A stretch of DNA of 31,594 nucleotides. Origin: Silene noctiflora. Taxonomy: Eukaryota; Streptophyta; Magnoliopsida; Caryophyllales; Caryophyllaceae. The notes beneath the pieces are model-generated. The model searched no databases. It was not told the origin of the DNA and saw only the letters and a list, made by a program, of their open reading frames with translations. The DNA is taken from NCBI GenBank assembly GCA_009801015.1, contig VHZZ01000118.1, forward strand, positions 72,889 to 104,482, read 5' to 3'. The first letter of the stretch is position 1. The number at the start of each line of letters is the position of its first letter. A program made the position numbers and the translations under genes. Shown piece by piece: positions 10,601-21,443 of this stretch.

Positions 10601-11786
10601 ATGAAACATGGAATGTACAAGTCTTTCGATCCATTGATGGTGGGGCTGCCTTTGGATTTCCCGATGCCCCTGAAGAGGCCGCAAATGCAGGGCTCGTAAG
10701 TGGAAAGGACAACATCATTGATCGGAGCATCCAAGATGCGTACATTAACGCTATCCGTCGTGCACAAAGGTTTATATACATTGAAAATCAGTATTTCCTA
10801 GGGAGCTCATTTGCTTGGAAAAATACAGATATTAACCCTGCTGCAATTGAAGCTCTACATTTGATCCCTAAGGAACTTTCGTTAAAAATCGTTAGTAAGA
10901 TCGAAAAGGGTGAACGATTTACGGTCTATGTTGTTGTTCCGATGTGGCCTGAGGGTTTTCCTGATAGTGGTTCAGTTCAGGCTATTTTGGATTGGCAAAG
11001 GCGGACCATGGAGATGATGTACACTGATATTACCGCGGCTCTTCGAGCCAAGGGGCTCGTGGCAGACCCGAAGGACTACTTGTGTTTCTTTTGCTTAGGA
11101 AATCGCGAGGTTCCAAAAAGCGGGGACTACGAGCCAGAGGAGCACCCGGAATTTGAGTCGGATTATAGTCGAGCTCAAATGGCTAGGAGGTTCATGATCT
11201 ATGTTCATGCTAAAATGATGATAGGTACACTTTGAATTCTTTCTTATATTACGGAGTATTTTATACTCCATATTTCCTTAAATACACATTTCGATGAACT
11301 TATCTAATTTACGAAAAAACTAATTTTACTCTTATTTGACATGTTTCAGTCGATGATGAGTACATAATCGTTGGATCAGCCAACATAAATGAAAGATCAA
11401 TGAACGGAGCCAGAGACTCCGAGATAGCCATGGGAGCATACCAACCATACCACTTAACTCACGGAAATCAAGCAGCAAGAGGTCAAATTCATGGGTTCAG
11501 GATGTCATTATGGTATGAACATTTAGGCATGATCGACAACGTCTTCCAGAAGCCGGAAAGTGAAGAATGTGTAAGAAAGGTGAACCAAATTGCTCAAAAA
11601 TACTGGGATTTATACTCTTCTGAAGCCTTAGAACATGATCTTCCAGGACATTTGCTTACATACCCGGTTGGAATAACCGAAGAAGGAGAAATTGTTGAGC
11701 TTCCTGGGACAGAGTTTTTTCCGGATACTAAAGCCAGAATTCTTGGCAAGAAATCTGAAACTTTACCTCCCATTCTTACTACTTAA
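7650..11786 (+). CDS. Phospholipase D alpha, 4 coding exons, apparently intact (807 aa)
   Basis: Exons 7650-7742, 8726-9815, 10421-11224 and 11350-11786 all have GT/AG borders and matching phases. They join to 2424 bp, 807 residues plus stop, close to the usual ~810 of plant PLD alpha. The enzyme hydrolyses membrane phospholipids such as phosphatidylcholine to phosphatidic acid, a stress and ABA signal; it is a peripheral, Ca2+-dependent enzyme. An N-terminal C2 domain (about residues 5-150, with ARVGRTR and [15 protein letters not shown]) is followed by two HxKxxxxD motifs, HQKIVVVD at 329-336 and HAKMMIVD at 657-664. The second spans the exon 3/4 junction. Conserved PLD alpha blocks [32 protein letters not shown] and the C-terminal LPPILTT are all present. 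Start chosen because [18 protein letters not shown] matches the family N-terminus. The exact alpha paralogue cannot be decided here, so no numbered symbol is given. Confidence 0.96.
8269..8461. repeat. Short inverted-repeat element in PLD intron 1
   Basis: The left end TAGTAGCGTAGCTAG and the reverse complement of the right end CAGTGGCGTAGCCACA resemble the common plant repeat ends of CAGTGGCGGAGCCAGG type. Size is about 190 bp. It is followed by a run of 36 T (8475-8510). No clear target duplication was seen, so the class is uncertain. Confidence 0.45.
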
Positions 11787-12257
11787 ACAATGGATTTGAA
11801 TGTAGTATACCTTCTAATTACGCCTACATCAAACCATATCCGTCGCAAATCCCGTGTTTTTTTTTGTTGTGATTAAACAATGAGGTTGAATGTATACCTT
11901 CTTTACCTTGTGCTACAATGTGTATTCTTGTGGGGTTGTAAAACTTGTTTTCTTTTGTGTGAGGTTTGATCATACGAACTATGGAGTATGATTAATTTAT
12001 GCTAATAAGATTTGAGTTTAAATGTTTGATTGTATTGTGTACTCTATATAAGATTTTAACTTTTCTAAAATGAACGGAACTGAACTTAAAGACGTGAAGA
12101 GTCAAGGGCGAGAACACCTAAGAGAGAAAGGGGGTGAATTAGGTGTCTATTTAAAACTCAATAACACTTTGGACAATACTTAGAAGAAAGGAGAAGTTGA
12201 TACTTAGAACTATTGAGTTAGAAGTATACAACAACGATTCAGCAAGTAAAAGTCACT
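11787..12257. other. PLD 3' flank/UTR with a short direct repeat, then start of a repeat before the gap
   Basis: TTAAACAATG...GTTGAATGTATACCTTCT-like sequence occurs twice (about 11784-11814 and 11874-11903), just after the PLD stop codon. From about 12100 the text GAGAACACCTAAGAGAGAAAG followed by GGGGGTGAATTAGG resembles a common dispersed plant repeat that continues into the assembly gap. No gene. Confidence 0.5.
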
Positions 12258-12767
12258 NNNNNNNNNNNNNNNNNNNNNNNNNNNNNNNNNNNNNNNNNNN
12301 NNNNNNNNNNNNNNNNNNNNNNNNNNNNNNNNNNNNNNNNNNNNNNNNNNNNNNNNNNNNNNNNNNNNNNNNNNNNNNNNNNNNNNNNNNNNNNNNNNNN
12401 NNNNNNNNNNNNNNNNNNNNNNNNNNNNNNNNNNNNNNNNNNNNNNNNNNNNNNNNNNNNNNNNNNNNNNNNNNNNNNNNNNNNNNNNNNNNNNNNNNNN
12501 NNNNNNNNNNNNNNNNNNNNNNNNNNNNNNNNNNNNNNNNNNNNNNNNNNNNNNNNNNNNNNNNNNNNNNNNNNNNNNNNNNNNNNNNNNNNNNNNNNNN
12601 NNNNNNNNNNNNNNNNNNNNNNNNNNNNNNNNNNNNNNNNNNNNNNNNNNNNNNNNNNNNNNNNNNNNNNNNNNNNNNNNNNNNNNNNNNNNNNNNNNNN
12701 NNNNNNNNNNNNNNNNNNNNNNNNNNNNNNNNNNNNNNNNNNNNNNNNNNNNNNNNNNNNNNNNNNN
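12258..12767. other. Assembly gap (510 N)
   Basis: A run of N. Any open frames crossing it are meaningless. The gap lies in apparent repeat sequence, a usual cause of scaffold gaps. Confidence 0.99.
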
Positions 12768-13860
12768 ACTCGAAAATATGTTTGCAAAAGTTGACTCAAT
12801 GAAAGTTAAATGACAAACGATTTTGCAAAACAATTTACTCGATTAAAGCTTAAGTCTTTTTAAGATTTAAAACTCTTATTACACACTTAAACAAATGAAA
12901 TGAGTAGAATATTTATATAGTGTAAAGTAGAGTATACAACACACTTAAAATATCTCACACAACATAGGTAAGTGATTAAAATAATGAAAAACAAGCTTGC
13001 TTGGGCAACATTGCATACACGGTTTTTTTGTCCAAGTAAACCAAGTATTCTTCCTCAAGAAACCGTTTATACTCATGCAACAAACAAGCCAATTGCACAT
13101 ACAAAAATAGGTTAAGTTTTTCCACAAGAAATAACATAAATGGCAATGTTTATAGGAACCACAAGCCTTTCCATTTTTGTAAAAGTAAACAACCCATTTA
13201 TAGTAAGTGACTTATTCTCCAAGCAACTTCTTTTCCAAGACATTGAAAGCTCAATTTTCTTCAAAGACTTCAATACTTTTCCAGAAAATCATTTTGAGAA
13301 ACATAAAAACATTTTAACAAAGGTTCAAAATATTTTCGAAGTATTTCTTTGAAGGACGAGTTAAAAGTCACAGTTGACTACACTGTTGTTTTTGGCACCT
13401 AGACACAAAATCAAGTTTAATGATCTTACAACACCATGACTCTTACACTATTGACATTCTTCATCTTTGATCTTCTTGATAACTCTGAATTGACGATTGG
13501 ATCTTCATTGCTACATGGTTAAACTTAAGAGGAACACATTATATAACAACAAGCATGATTTGTCTTAAGGCATCATCAACAAATAGTCTAAATCAAATTT
13601 GGGTTTCAACAAGACGTGACTTTAAATTCAAAAGAACAAGACATAGATTCTGCCATCCTAATTTTGTTTTTAAATTAATTAACAAGTTTATGGTAATCAA
13701 CACTCCCTAATGTATGATTAAGCATGAATGTGATCATTTGTTCTATTTTTCATATTTTGTCTTATATTTCCACTATATTTTCTTCGAATGTGATCACCTT
13801 GGGCGAACTACATGAAATAGACTTACATATTACGGCGTAAAGAAAAAGAATTAATTATCT
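12768..13860. repeat. Unclassified repeat-like AT-rich sequence after the gap
   Basis: No convincing gene. The first part appears to continue the dispersed repeat seen before the gap (oligo-CTTTT and CAAAACA-rich text). Short open frames at 12945-13127 and 13140-13352 show no recognisable domain. Confidence 0.35.
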
Positions 13861-14372
13861 ACGAAGAGAGAGAGAACTTAGGTGAAAAAAATTCCTAAAA
13901 TATCCTAAGTCACCTCCTCATCGGCGACTTCACCGGTTACTTTTATTGGTCGCCGGCGAGGCTTTTCTAATCTGTTTTTCTTCGATCTTTTATTCTCATT
14001 CAAGGGTCTTCAATGATTTGATCGATTAATCGAATTTCACCGATTCACCTTATACAGTTCTGGTTTGATCCCTACTTTTGCATGTTGTCAGCTTTGTTAC
14101 ATCGTTCGACTTTGGGTATTGTTAATTACTTCCTGGCTATTTTCCTCATCTAAGCTCTGATCAACAATCTTTCGTGTCCTTTAAATTTTTCTAAAGTTTT
14201 GTAGTGGGTTGGTCTTGGCTTGATTAGTTTTTCAAGGTGTTTTTTCAATTGACGTCTTGTTGCTGAGACGTTGCATTGGTCAGTGTTGAGGGATTTTTTT
14301 CTCTCTTGTCATTGATTTCTTTTAAAATTAAGTTTAAGGTTTGTCTGCATCTACCACTTCGGTATTGTAATT

Positions 14373-15450
14373 ATGTCTTCTTCTACCGTTCATCATAAAT
14401 TTCTTGAAACTTTTGTTTGTGCCTATGTTAGCGATGGGTTTATGGAGAATGATGGGAATAGGATGCTAAGCTATTTTATGAAAATGTAGGGGTCGGCTCT
14501 GTCACCCTTATCTGAGGTGAGGGAGCTTAAAGATAGGGGAACGGTCATTTTAGGCAAAATTAATTTGATAGGGCCGCAGTGTATAACGATGAAGCTTGTA
14601 AACTGCTTAGTTTGAGCTTGGGAACTATTGGAGGTGAAGATATCCAATCATTATCCGACCTTGTTGTTTCCCTTAACTCTAATCTGACTGCATGTGCCCT
14701 CAAACTTGAGGAGTAAAGAGCTGCTCCGGATGTGTGCTCCATCATTTTGGACACATTTCCTCGTAATTTTAAGGCACTATTTCGTAGGGCGGTTGCTTAT
14801 ATGAAGTTGAAAAGATTTTTGGAAGCTGAATTAGATTTGGTTTAGGCCTTGGTGGTTGAACCTAGTAATAAGAATGTGTTAAGGGAATTAGATGTGGTAA
14901 AAGGTCACCTTCTCATAAAGGAAAATGTAAAAGAGTGTTGGAGGTCGTTGTTGAAGCTTGCGTGGATATGAACAATAAAAAGCATGTTCATGTCTCGGAA
15001 TCTGATATGGGTATAAAGGATAGTGAAAGTGTGATCATAGAGGTGATGGAAAATCAGAGTGATGTGAGTATAAAGGATAATGATCGACGATGTGAATATG
15101 GAGGTGACGGAGGTTCAAAGTACTTGTGGAATAGATTTGATGACTAGCTTAAAGAAGAATGAGCATAATTTTAATAAGTCAGTTCTTGAATTCTCCAAAA
15201 AAGGAGGAGGTAGTTCCCATCTAAGGATCCCCGCACAATCTTATAAAAAGCTGTTGAATGGTAAAAAGGTGAGTTTTACCGTAAACGAGATTTGTGAACT
15301 TTAACAATTCATATCCTTAATGTTGAGGCTACTAAGGAGAGAGACTTTATAAGAGAACGTTCCAAAAAGAAAAAGAAGAGGAGGAGATGTCCTAAAAAGC
15401 GGAAATCTAAGATGGTGGTCATGAACGAAGAGATGACTCCTTAGATATCA
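14373..15450 (+). pseudogene. Broken intronless TPR-protein pseudogene
   Basis: From an ATG at 14373 the frame gives a 40-residue stretch, a TAG, then LSEVRELKDRGTVILGK. After a frameshift near 14573 it continues with a TPR-like region: NDEACKLLSLSLGTIGGED, SLNSNLTACALKLEE, a TAA, then FPRNFKALFRRAVAYMKLKR, FLEAELDLV, a TAG, and ALVVEPSNKNVLRELDVVK. The KALFRRA-AY--L--F-EAE-DL--AL--EP-N pattern is classical for the last TPR unit of co-chaperone-type proteins. Two or more further frameshifts lead through an acidic region, a segment with KSVLEFSKKGGGSSHLR, and a Lys/Arg-rich tail near 15350. Three in-frame stops and about four shifts show it is dead. No intron interrupts the homologous stretch, suggesting a processed copy, though the parent gene is not in view. 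Exact parent not recognised. Confidence 0.7.
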
Positions 15451-16430
15451 TCAATGTGAAGCCTGTTATTCCTAGCTAGCGTAAGTCTAAGTGAGTTCTC
15501 TACCTCTGCATGCAATGAGTTCAAGTGCGTCTTCAATTTGAGACACTTTTTCTCCTCCAGGCACTCATATACTCCAAGATAACACTAGGATTGTTATTAA
15601 TGATTCAAGCGTCCATGTCTCTGTGGTGAATAAAAAAACCACCTCTATTTGCTCTATAGCCACCGTCGGCTTTTCATCTTTTCAACTCATCCTAAGAAGT
15701 GTAAGATTTCCTCGTTTGAGAAACCATCATGCGCCCCTATTACTCCTATACTTTGCAGGTACCCCTCTATTCATCATGTGCATGGGAAATGGAGAATCGC
15801 CACTTCCAAGAAGAATCATAGCCAAGGGGATGAATCTCCGGACACAATTTATCTACTTTCTCTAAATAAGATCTTTTTCCCATAAATGTCTACGTCCTCG
15901 TGGCGTAGGTGTGTCTTGTTGCAGGTACTCCTCCGAAGTGAAGGAACCTCACATACACTATGTGAATATACTGATTTTATAAATTAACACATTAATTTAA
16001 AGGGTCTTAGCATGCATGAAGAGATTTGATAGAAAAACTATGTTTTACTTACATATAATCAAATCGGCTAAATTAGGGCACAATCCAAGTCTCCTAATTG
16101 GATTGTTCTTGAGCAATATATCACAAAAAGGATGATCCTCCTAAGGCACCAAGAATAGAAGCCCTCAATCGGAGAAAACCCAAGACAAACCTTACCCTAA
16201 CCCTAGTACAAGTATGTATCTAGTTCTTGTAAGAGGGAACCTTAAAATGCAAATAAAATGAATACTACACTAGTATAAGGGGAGTTTTTATTTGCTGGAA
16301 ATGAACAAGAGATTTTTAGATCTAATCTAAAATTAGAGAGAATATTATTTTTGAGTTTTCACACAACACTTTTGCATGTATTAGAATGAATGAATTATAG
16401 AGAAAAACAATTCTCTATATCTTGTGTAAG
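15451..16430. other. Unassigned sequence downstream of the pseudogene
   Basis: Overlapping short open frames at about 15623-15885 show no recognisable domain and may be further pseudogene 3' sequence. The rest is AT-rich with no gene seen. Confidence 0.35.
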
Positions 16431-17220
16431 GGCCGGCCTCTTTGGGAAGGGGAAGAGTCCTCTTACACACTCTTACACATTTTGCCTTCTCAATATAAGC
16501 ATGCATATCTTATATGACATAAACATCATTATGTTCCTTTTATAATATAAAACAAAATCACATTTTATGTTTATATATGTATGTGCCGGTTTTTGGACCC
16601 ATTTATAACCCATTTTATGACTTCATTTTTACCATATAATGTATATAATGTGTCATGTGTTATTTGTGACATAAATAGGTCCATTAGTCACATTACACTT
16701 ATTTTATCTAATAAAATAATTATACGTTTATCAAATAATTACGTATAATAAATTTACCTAGTAATTCACAATTACACGTAAATATTATGGGTCAAATAAA
16801 TACAATTCACAACGTTTTGTAATCGTATTCAATTATTCATTCTAAATTAAATTGTTCCGTGAACAATATAATCGATTTAGTAATAACATTTTATCTACTA
16901 AATAAATCTTATATAATCTCATTATATTAAGATACTTATTCTCAAATTGTTCATTCTATTAAGGTATCGATTAATCCGTATCATTATACGATCAATCAAT
17001 TTACCAAATAGAGGGATTTGTCCAAGGTGTGACCAAAGGGATCAACTGATCACCACCGTCGAAACGACGGTAATGTCAAACTCTAGATAGCCAATCATTA
17101 CCGATGAATGATGACCAGTTGACTTTATCGAAGGATCATCCCTTGTGTATTCTTATATCGAGATTATGATAACGATATTTAAATCGTCATCGTGAACGCA
17201 CTATTGTTGAGGACACTCAC
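16431..17220. repeat. Probable LTR-retrotransposon-derived fragment with a small hairpin
   Basis: The text around 17025-17130 (GGTGTGACCAAAGGGATCAA, then ACGGTAATGTCAAACTCTAG, then ACCAGTTGACTTT) resembles sequence I associate with long LTRs of plant retroelements. It holds a perfect 7-bp stem, ACCGTCG-AAA-CGACGGT, at 17055-17071. Boundaries, polypurine tract and partner LTR were not found. The class is inferred. Confidence 0.4.
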
Positions 17221-17666
17221 TCCAACACGAAGCTCAGTTGATAAAGAAGAGAAAAGAAATATTCGCTCAATTGGCCAGCTCCGATCACCCATTAAGAAGC
17301 CTATGTTGGTTGTCAACCCTTTATGTAGTTTAATTGCTTATCCTAATAATGTATTAATAAAATTCGACTCCGGCAGTATCGGGTAGGTACTAGGTTCATT
17401 AACATTTTCATGTGCTATTGACTTGTTGAGAAATGAGAAGACCAATGATGCACGAATGGTATAAAATCAATAAAAAGGGACATTTTTGCAATAAATATGA
17501 TGAATTTCTTTCTTTTTCATTCGAAAAATTAGAAAGTGTAATGAATTTAGGGAAATTAAGGGCTACCAGTTCCTCTATAGATCAAAATGGCATTATCCTC
17601 GATTCCTCGATCATTTCTATGGATCGTTATTTTATTGCTATTTTAAGACCTTCTCAAAATGAATAA
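17192..17666 (+). other. Two short open frames of unknown nature
   Basis: Frames of 64 codons (17192-17386) and 77 codons (17433-17666) lie in the same direction about 50 bp apart. Their composition (AT-rich third positions, phrases such as YDEFLSFSFEKLES and SIDQNGIILDSSIISMDRYF) looks protein-like and a little organelle-like. I do not recognise a family. They could be a transferred organelle fragment, a retroelement remnant, or chance. Confidence 0.25.
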
Positions 17667-17679
17667 AAGATAATAAAAA

Positions 17680-18007
17680 TGAAGTGACGGAGTAACTTTA
17701 GTTATTTTATAAGGGTATAATTTGTGTTATACTCCATAAGCACGAGTTTTGAAACCGTTTCTTAACAAGTTGACAAAATGTTTGATGGATTGGATTTGGA
17801 TGAAATTATTTGTACCCTAACCCATTTATTCCTTATCAAATTACTCCATTTATTCCCGACAAGTTTTTTCGAAACAATTACAAATGTTTTGAATAATGGA
17901 AGGGTGTGAAACACACTCAAAGACATCTCTTATTTTAATAGTTACTTGCATGTGAAACCGTTTCTTAACAAGTTGACAAAATTAGAGAGACGCATGGCCA
18001 TGTTCCC

Positions 18008-18038
<31 letters not shown>

Positions 18039-19199
18039 AATGTAATGGGAGTTGCTGATTGAATTTATTAGTATTAATATGAATAAATATAGTAGTTGGA
18101 CTTTAATTATCACCTTAAGATTTTAATTGTCATGATTCAACTAACATGGTATTAGAGCCAAGAAGGTCATCTAATAAGTATGAGTGTCATACCTTACACC
18201 AGAAAAACTGTTTTATCAATAATTACTCTTTCTTATCACGGGTATATTCGTTTTAACATTAAAACGGATTAAATATATAGTACGGTAGCATTTTACTTAT
18301 ACAGACGATACAAGTTTTTTTACTAATATATCCGTTAAAAATGAAGTGTAAAATTTCACAAACACATTTTACACAAGACTAAGTGACAAAATCTAATCCT
18401 TCCGTTAGTCTCCCTTAAGACGAAGTATCCATTATAATTAAAACGAGTCAAGTGTTACACTATTTAGATAGACGAGACAAAATTTTGGTAGTTTCTAGAT
18501 ACACAAAAACTTCGGAGAGACGGTCTCTCAATAGCGTTATTGAGAGACCTCTCACATGATGGAGTGAGGGACCCACTGAATTTTTTGTTTCCCTATTATG
18601 TCTCTCACTAAATTAGGGAGAGACGGTCTCTCATAATACCTACTGAGATAGATATTATTGTTTTGTTTTCATCCATATAAGATTATAAGTTAACAATATT
18701 TGACTTGTTTTATTACAAAACTTTTATTATAAAACCGATATCAAACAACAATTTCGGTCAATTCTATAGTATTTTTATTTTATGTTTTTTGGTGAAGAGG
18801 AGCGGGATCCTATCGTATTTTTATGTGAACCAATTTTGATACCTTATTTCAATACCACCCCACTTATTTTTTTTTAAAAAACCGAAGTATTTATTTAAGC
18901 AAAAAAATACGTGACGCAATCTAGTTAGACTAGGCTACTACCACCAACCCCCGTTTCAATACTCTTTCAAACCTTCCTCTTCTTTCTTACTACACTTATT
19001 ATCAATCACAAATTCTATTATAGATAAATGCATGTTGTGATTACGCAAATTATAAAATAAGACGGTCTGATACCGTGACATGCAATAATTATGATTGTGA
19101 TTAAATAAAAAGGAGCCTCCTTTTCACATATACATAGTGTTTGGCATTGTTTAGTTTGTCTTTAGGAATTACTTTGATTTCTCTCTCTACACAATTTCA
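17680..19199. repeat. Repeat-rich intergenic stretch
   Basis: Contains a perfect 29-bp direct repeat (17751-17779 and 17954-17982), a run of 26 T (18013-18038), and MITE-like text near 18240-18480. Near-palindromes GAGAGACGGTCTCTC occur at about 18515-18529 and 18620-18634. No gene is seen until the ATG at 19200. Confidence 0.55.
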
Positions 19200-20023
19200 A
19201 TGTCTTCCATTCTCAATTCCCAAGGTGTGGCCTTTGCCACTGCCATGGCTGCCTTTTCTGGTACTGTCATTCTATTAGCATTCAAACTTCAAAAATCATG
19301 CATTATTTCTCCTTCTATTTCTCACTTTCAAGTCAACCCAATTCATGCTCTTCGCCCTTGTCTCTCTTCAGGTATGTTTTTTTTTTTTTTTTTTTTCCTT
19401 TTCTTTTCTTTTTAATTCTCGACTCAACCCGGTTCTAAAGAATAATTCATGTCAGCCGACCCCAAATTATTTTGGGATTAAAGCTCGGATGTTATTATTG
19501 TTGTTGTTCACCAATTTTCTTGGGTGGTCTAATGAATTTAAGAAGCCGCGGCCTCAAATTATAATAAAACCATGTGATTATGTTTATTTTATTTTATTTT
19601 TTAAACAATTTTTTTGATGACAACTTTTACATTAATAAGGGCATGATTTTCTTGTGATTTAATGATTTTTACATAATCTTGTGTAAAACCGTGTTTTAGG
19701 AGACTGGAATGGTTACGAGAAGATGTTGAACACTCTAATAGACGTCACTGTTTTCTCATTTTTTTTTGGACTAAAAAGATTGGACTTTAACCACAGGGGA
19801 TAGAAAGGGAGATAAAAAGAAGAAAAAGGTGAGATTTGCGGAAGATGTGGTTGATCCAAAAGGAGATAATCAAGTATTTAGAAGACAAAATAATACGAAT
19901 CGTAATAACAACTCGAGGAAAAATGGTGATGGACAAATTAATAGAATGCCGGCTAATCGAGTTGCTCTTTACAACGGACTTCTCCGGGATCGTGTGATTC
20001 ATCGGACGGCTTACTCGCATTGA
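19200..20023 (+). CDS. Small single-pass membrane protein with RVxF motif, plant-specific uncharacterised family (132 aa, 2 exons)
   Basis: Exons 19200-19371 and 19797-20023 join in phase (1+2) to 399 bp, 132 residues. The donor is CTTCAG|GTATG and the acceptor CCACAG. The first ATG gives MSSILNSQGVAFATAMAAFS, and residues about 9-28 form a hydrophobic helix, a likely N-terminal membrane anchor or uncleaved signal. A linker follows, then a basic tract K64-K68 running into V69-R70-F71-A72-E73-D74-V-V-D, then an Asn/Arg-rich stretch. The C-terminus MPANRVALYNGLLRDRVIHR and TAYSH is the part I associate with a plant family of unknown function. K-V-R-F preceded by basic and followed by acidic residues fits the protein phosphatase 1 docking consensus, but binding is only inferred. 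The intron holds a SINE-like tail and a T-run. Confidence 0.85.
19449..19509 (+). mobile_element. 3' tail of an Au-type SINE (or related RTE-LINE tail) in the intron
   Basis: The text GTCAGCCGACCCCAAATTAT followed by TTTGGGATTAAAGCT and ending in TTATTATTGTTGTTGTT matches the well-known 3' end of plant Au SINEs, which finish in short TTG repeats. Only the tail is recognisable; the tRNA-like head was not found. Confidence 0.6.
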
Positions 20024-20760
20024 CTTTGGTTTGACTCGGATTAACGCAGGGTGGTTGTCATTTTGTTATTGTGTCCAAAGATATATGTACAAGGGACCCA
20101 AGGGTGATTAATTATTTTGCAAGTACAATATTTTGAATAACGGTGAGACGGTCACACATAACATATTGTACATTAAGATTTGAGGGGGTGTGAATTGTAT
20201 GACTAAATGATGTTGACGACTATTGTAATTGATTTTAAAGTGGAATTGTACATGGTAAATTTTCGTCAAAATTTTAATTTTAGATTTTAGCAATGTTTAT
20301 AATTGAATATAGAAGGTAAATCATATTATCGAATTTTGTTGGATCAGTTTTAAGTGTCTTTAGAATTTACAGTAGATTAGACTATTAAGTAGTTTGACAT
20401 TACAAATTCTTAATTGAGAAGTAAATAATTCTTTTTGGCATTATTGGGAATGAAAGAGTCAAAGTTTGAAAGCTTAAAGAGGCCATCGAAATCAACCCAA
20501 AAATTGAATACTGATTTGTAAGACAAAAGACCAAGTCTTTTATTCATTCTCAGTCACTACATGTATTCACAACTTGGCATCCGTCAGTCCGTCAGAGTAT
20601 TTTGTTCAACAAATTACTCGCATCATTTTAGAAAATGCCAAAAAAATTGTTTTTATTATCCAACATGCGCTGGTATTTCACCAGTCCATTATTTGACCAG
20701 TCCATATAGCATCCGTCTCAAGCATGACTTACTGATTTTGTTCTTAGTCCGTAAATATGC
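20024..20760. other. Intergenic sequence after the small membrane-protein gene
   Basis: Probable 3'UTR at the start, then AT-rich spacer. Contains GTGAGACGGTCAC near 20141. No gene seen. Confidence 0.4.
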
Positions 20761-20764
20761 GGTG

Positions 20765-21120
20765 TAATTAGACCTTGCAAAAGCAACCCAACCCGGAAAA
20801 GTTGACCCAAGACTCGAAATTGACCTCAATTACATCTCTCGAATGTGACCCGAAACCTGAATTGACTTGACCCGGCCCGGCCCGAACATGACCCGGACTT
20901 TCTTGAACCGTAACCGACCCCGCCCGAGAATGACCCAATCCGAAACCAATCAACCCGAAAATGACCTAACAAAGCATAATTCTAATTGAACCGAAAAAAT
21001 TTGAAATGACTTTCTCTCTTATTCATTGACCCGAAAATGTCCCGATCCGAAATAAACCGACCCGCTTGACCCGAAAATGACCCAGCTAACATATCAAAAG
21101 AGACCCGAAACCCGAAATGG
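20765..21120. repeat. Degenerate GACCCGAAAATGACC-type tandem repeat
   Basis: About 350 bp of imperfect copies of GACCCG(A)AA(A)TGACC and related GACCCGGCCCG text, most regular at 20930-20960 and 21030-21085. It is common in form to plant minisatellite-like or MITE interiors. Ends and target duplication are unclear. It lies between the small gene and the 3' end of the kinase gene and could be in the kinase 3' flank. Confidence 0.6.
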
Positions 21121-21443
21121 TCTTATATGAGATGTAGATCTCTTATTTTTGAGAAACACTTTACACATTTAGATATGGTCTTGCAAGGAAATGCCACTAC
21201 ACCGACTACTGCCCACGGTATCTTATAATATTTACAAAGTTACGCCACAGCAGCTGTATGTAATAATACAACACAGCTCAATGGGCCAAAGCCGGATAAC
21301 CGTAATTTACAAGAGAAAAACTTAAAAGAAACATTGGGGTACAACATACTGAGTACTTTACAGCATACAATCATTGACAATATTCAAGATGCATTGATTT
21401 CCAAACTGCTTTGGTTGTTCATCTTCATGTACGATGGCATTAC

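Noticed and set aside
12197-12833. Open frames of about 190-200 codons
   Set aside because: Made almost wholly of N from the assembly gap.
20768-20953. Minus-strand open frame over the GACCCG repeat
   Set aside because: Explained by the tandem repeat; no domain.
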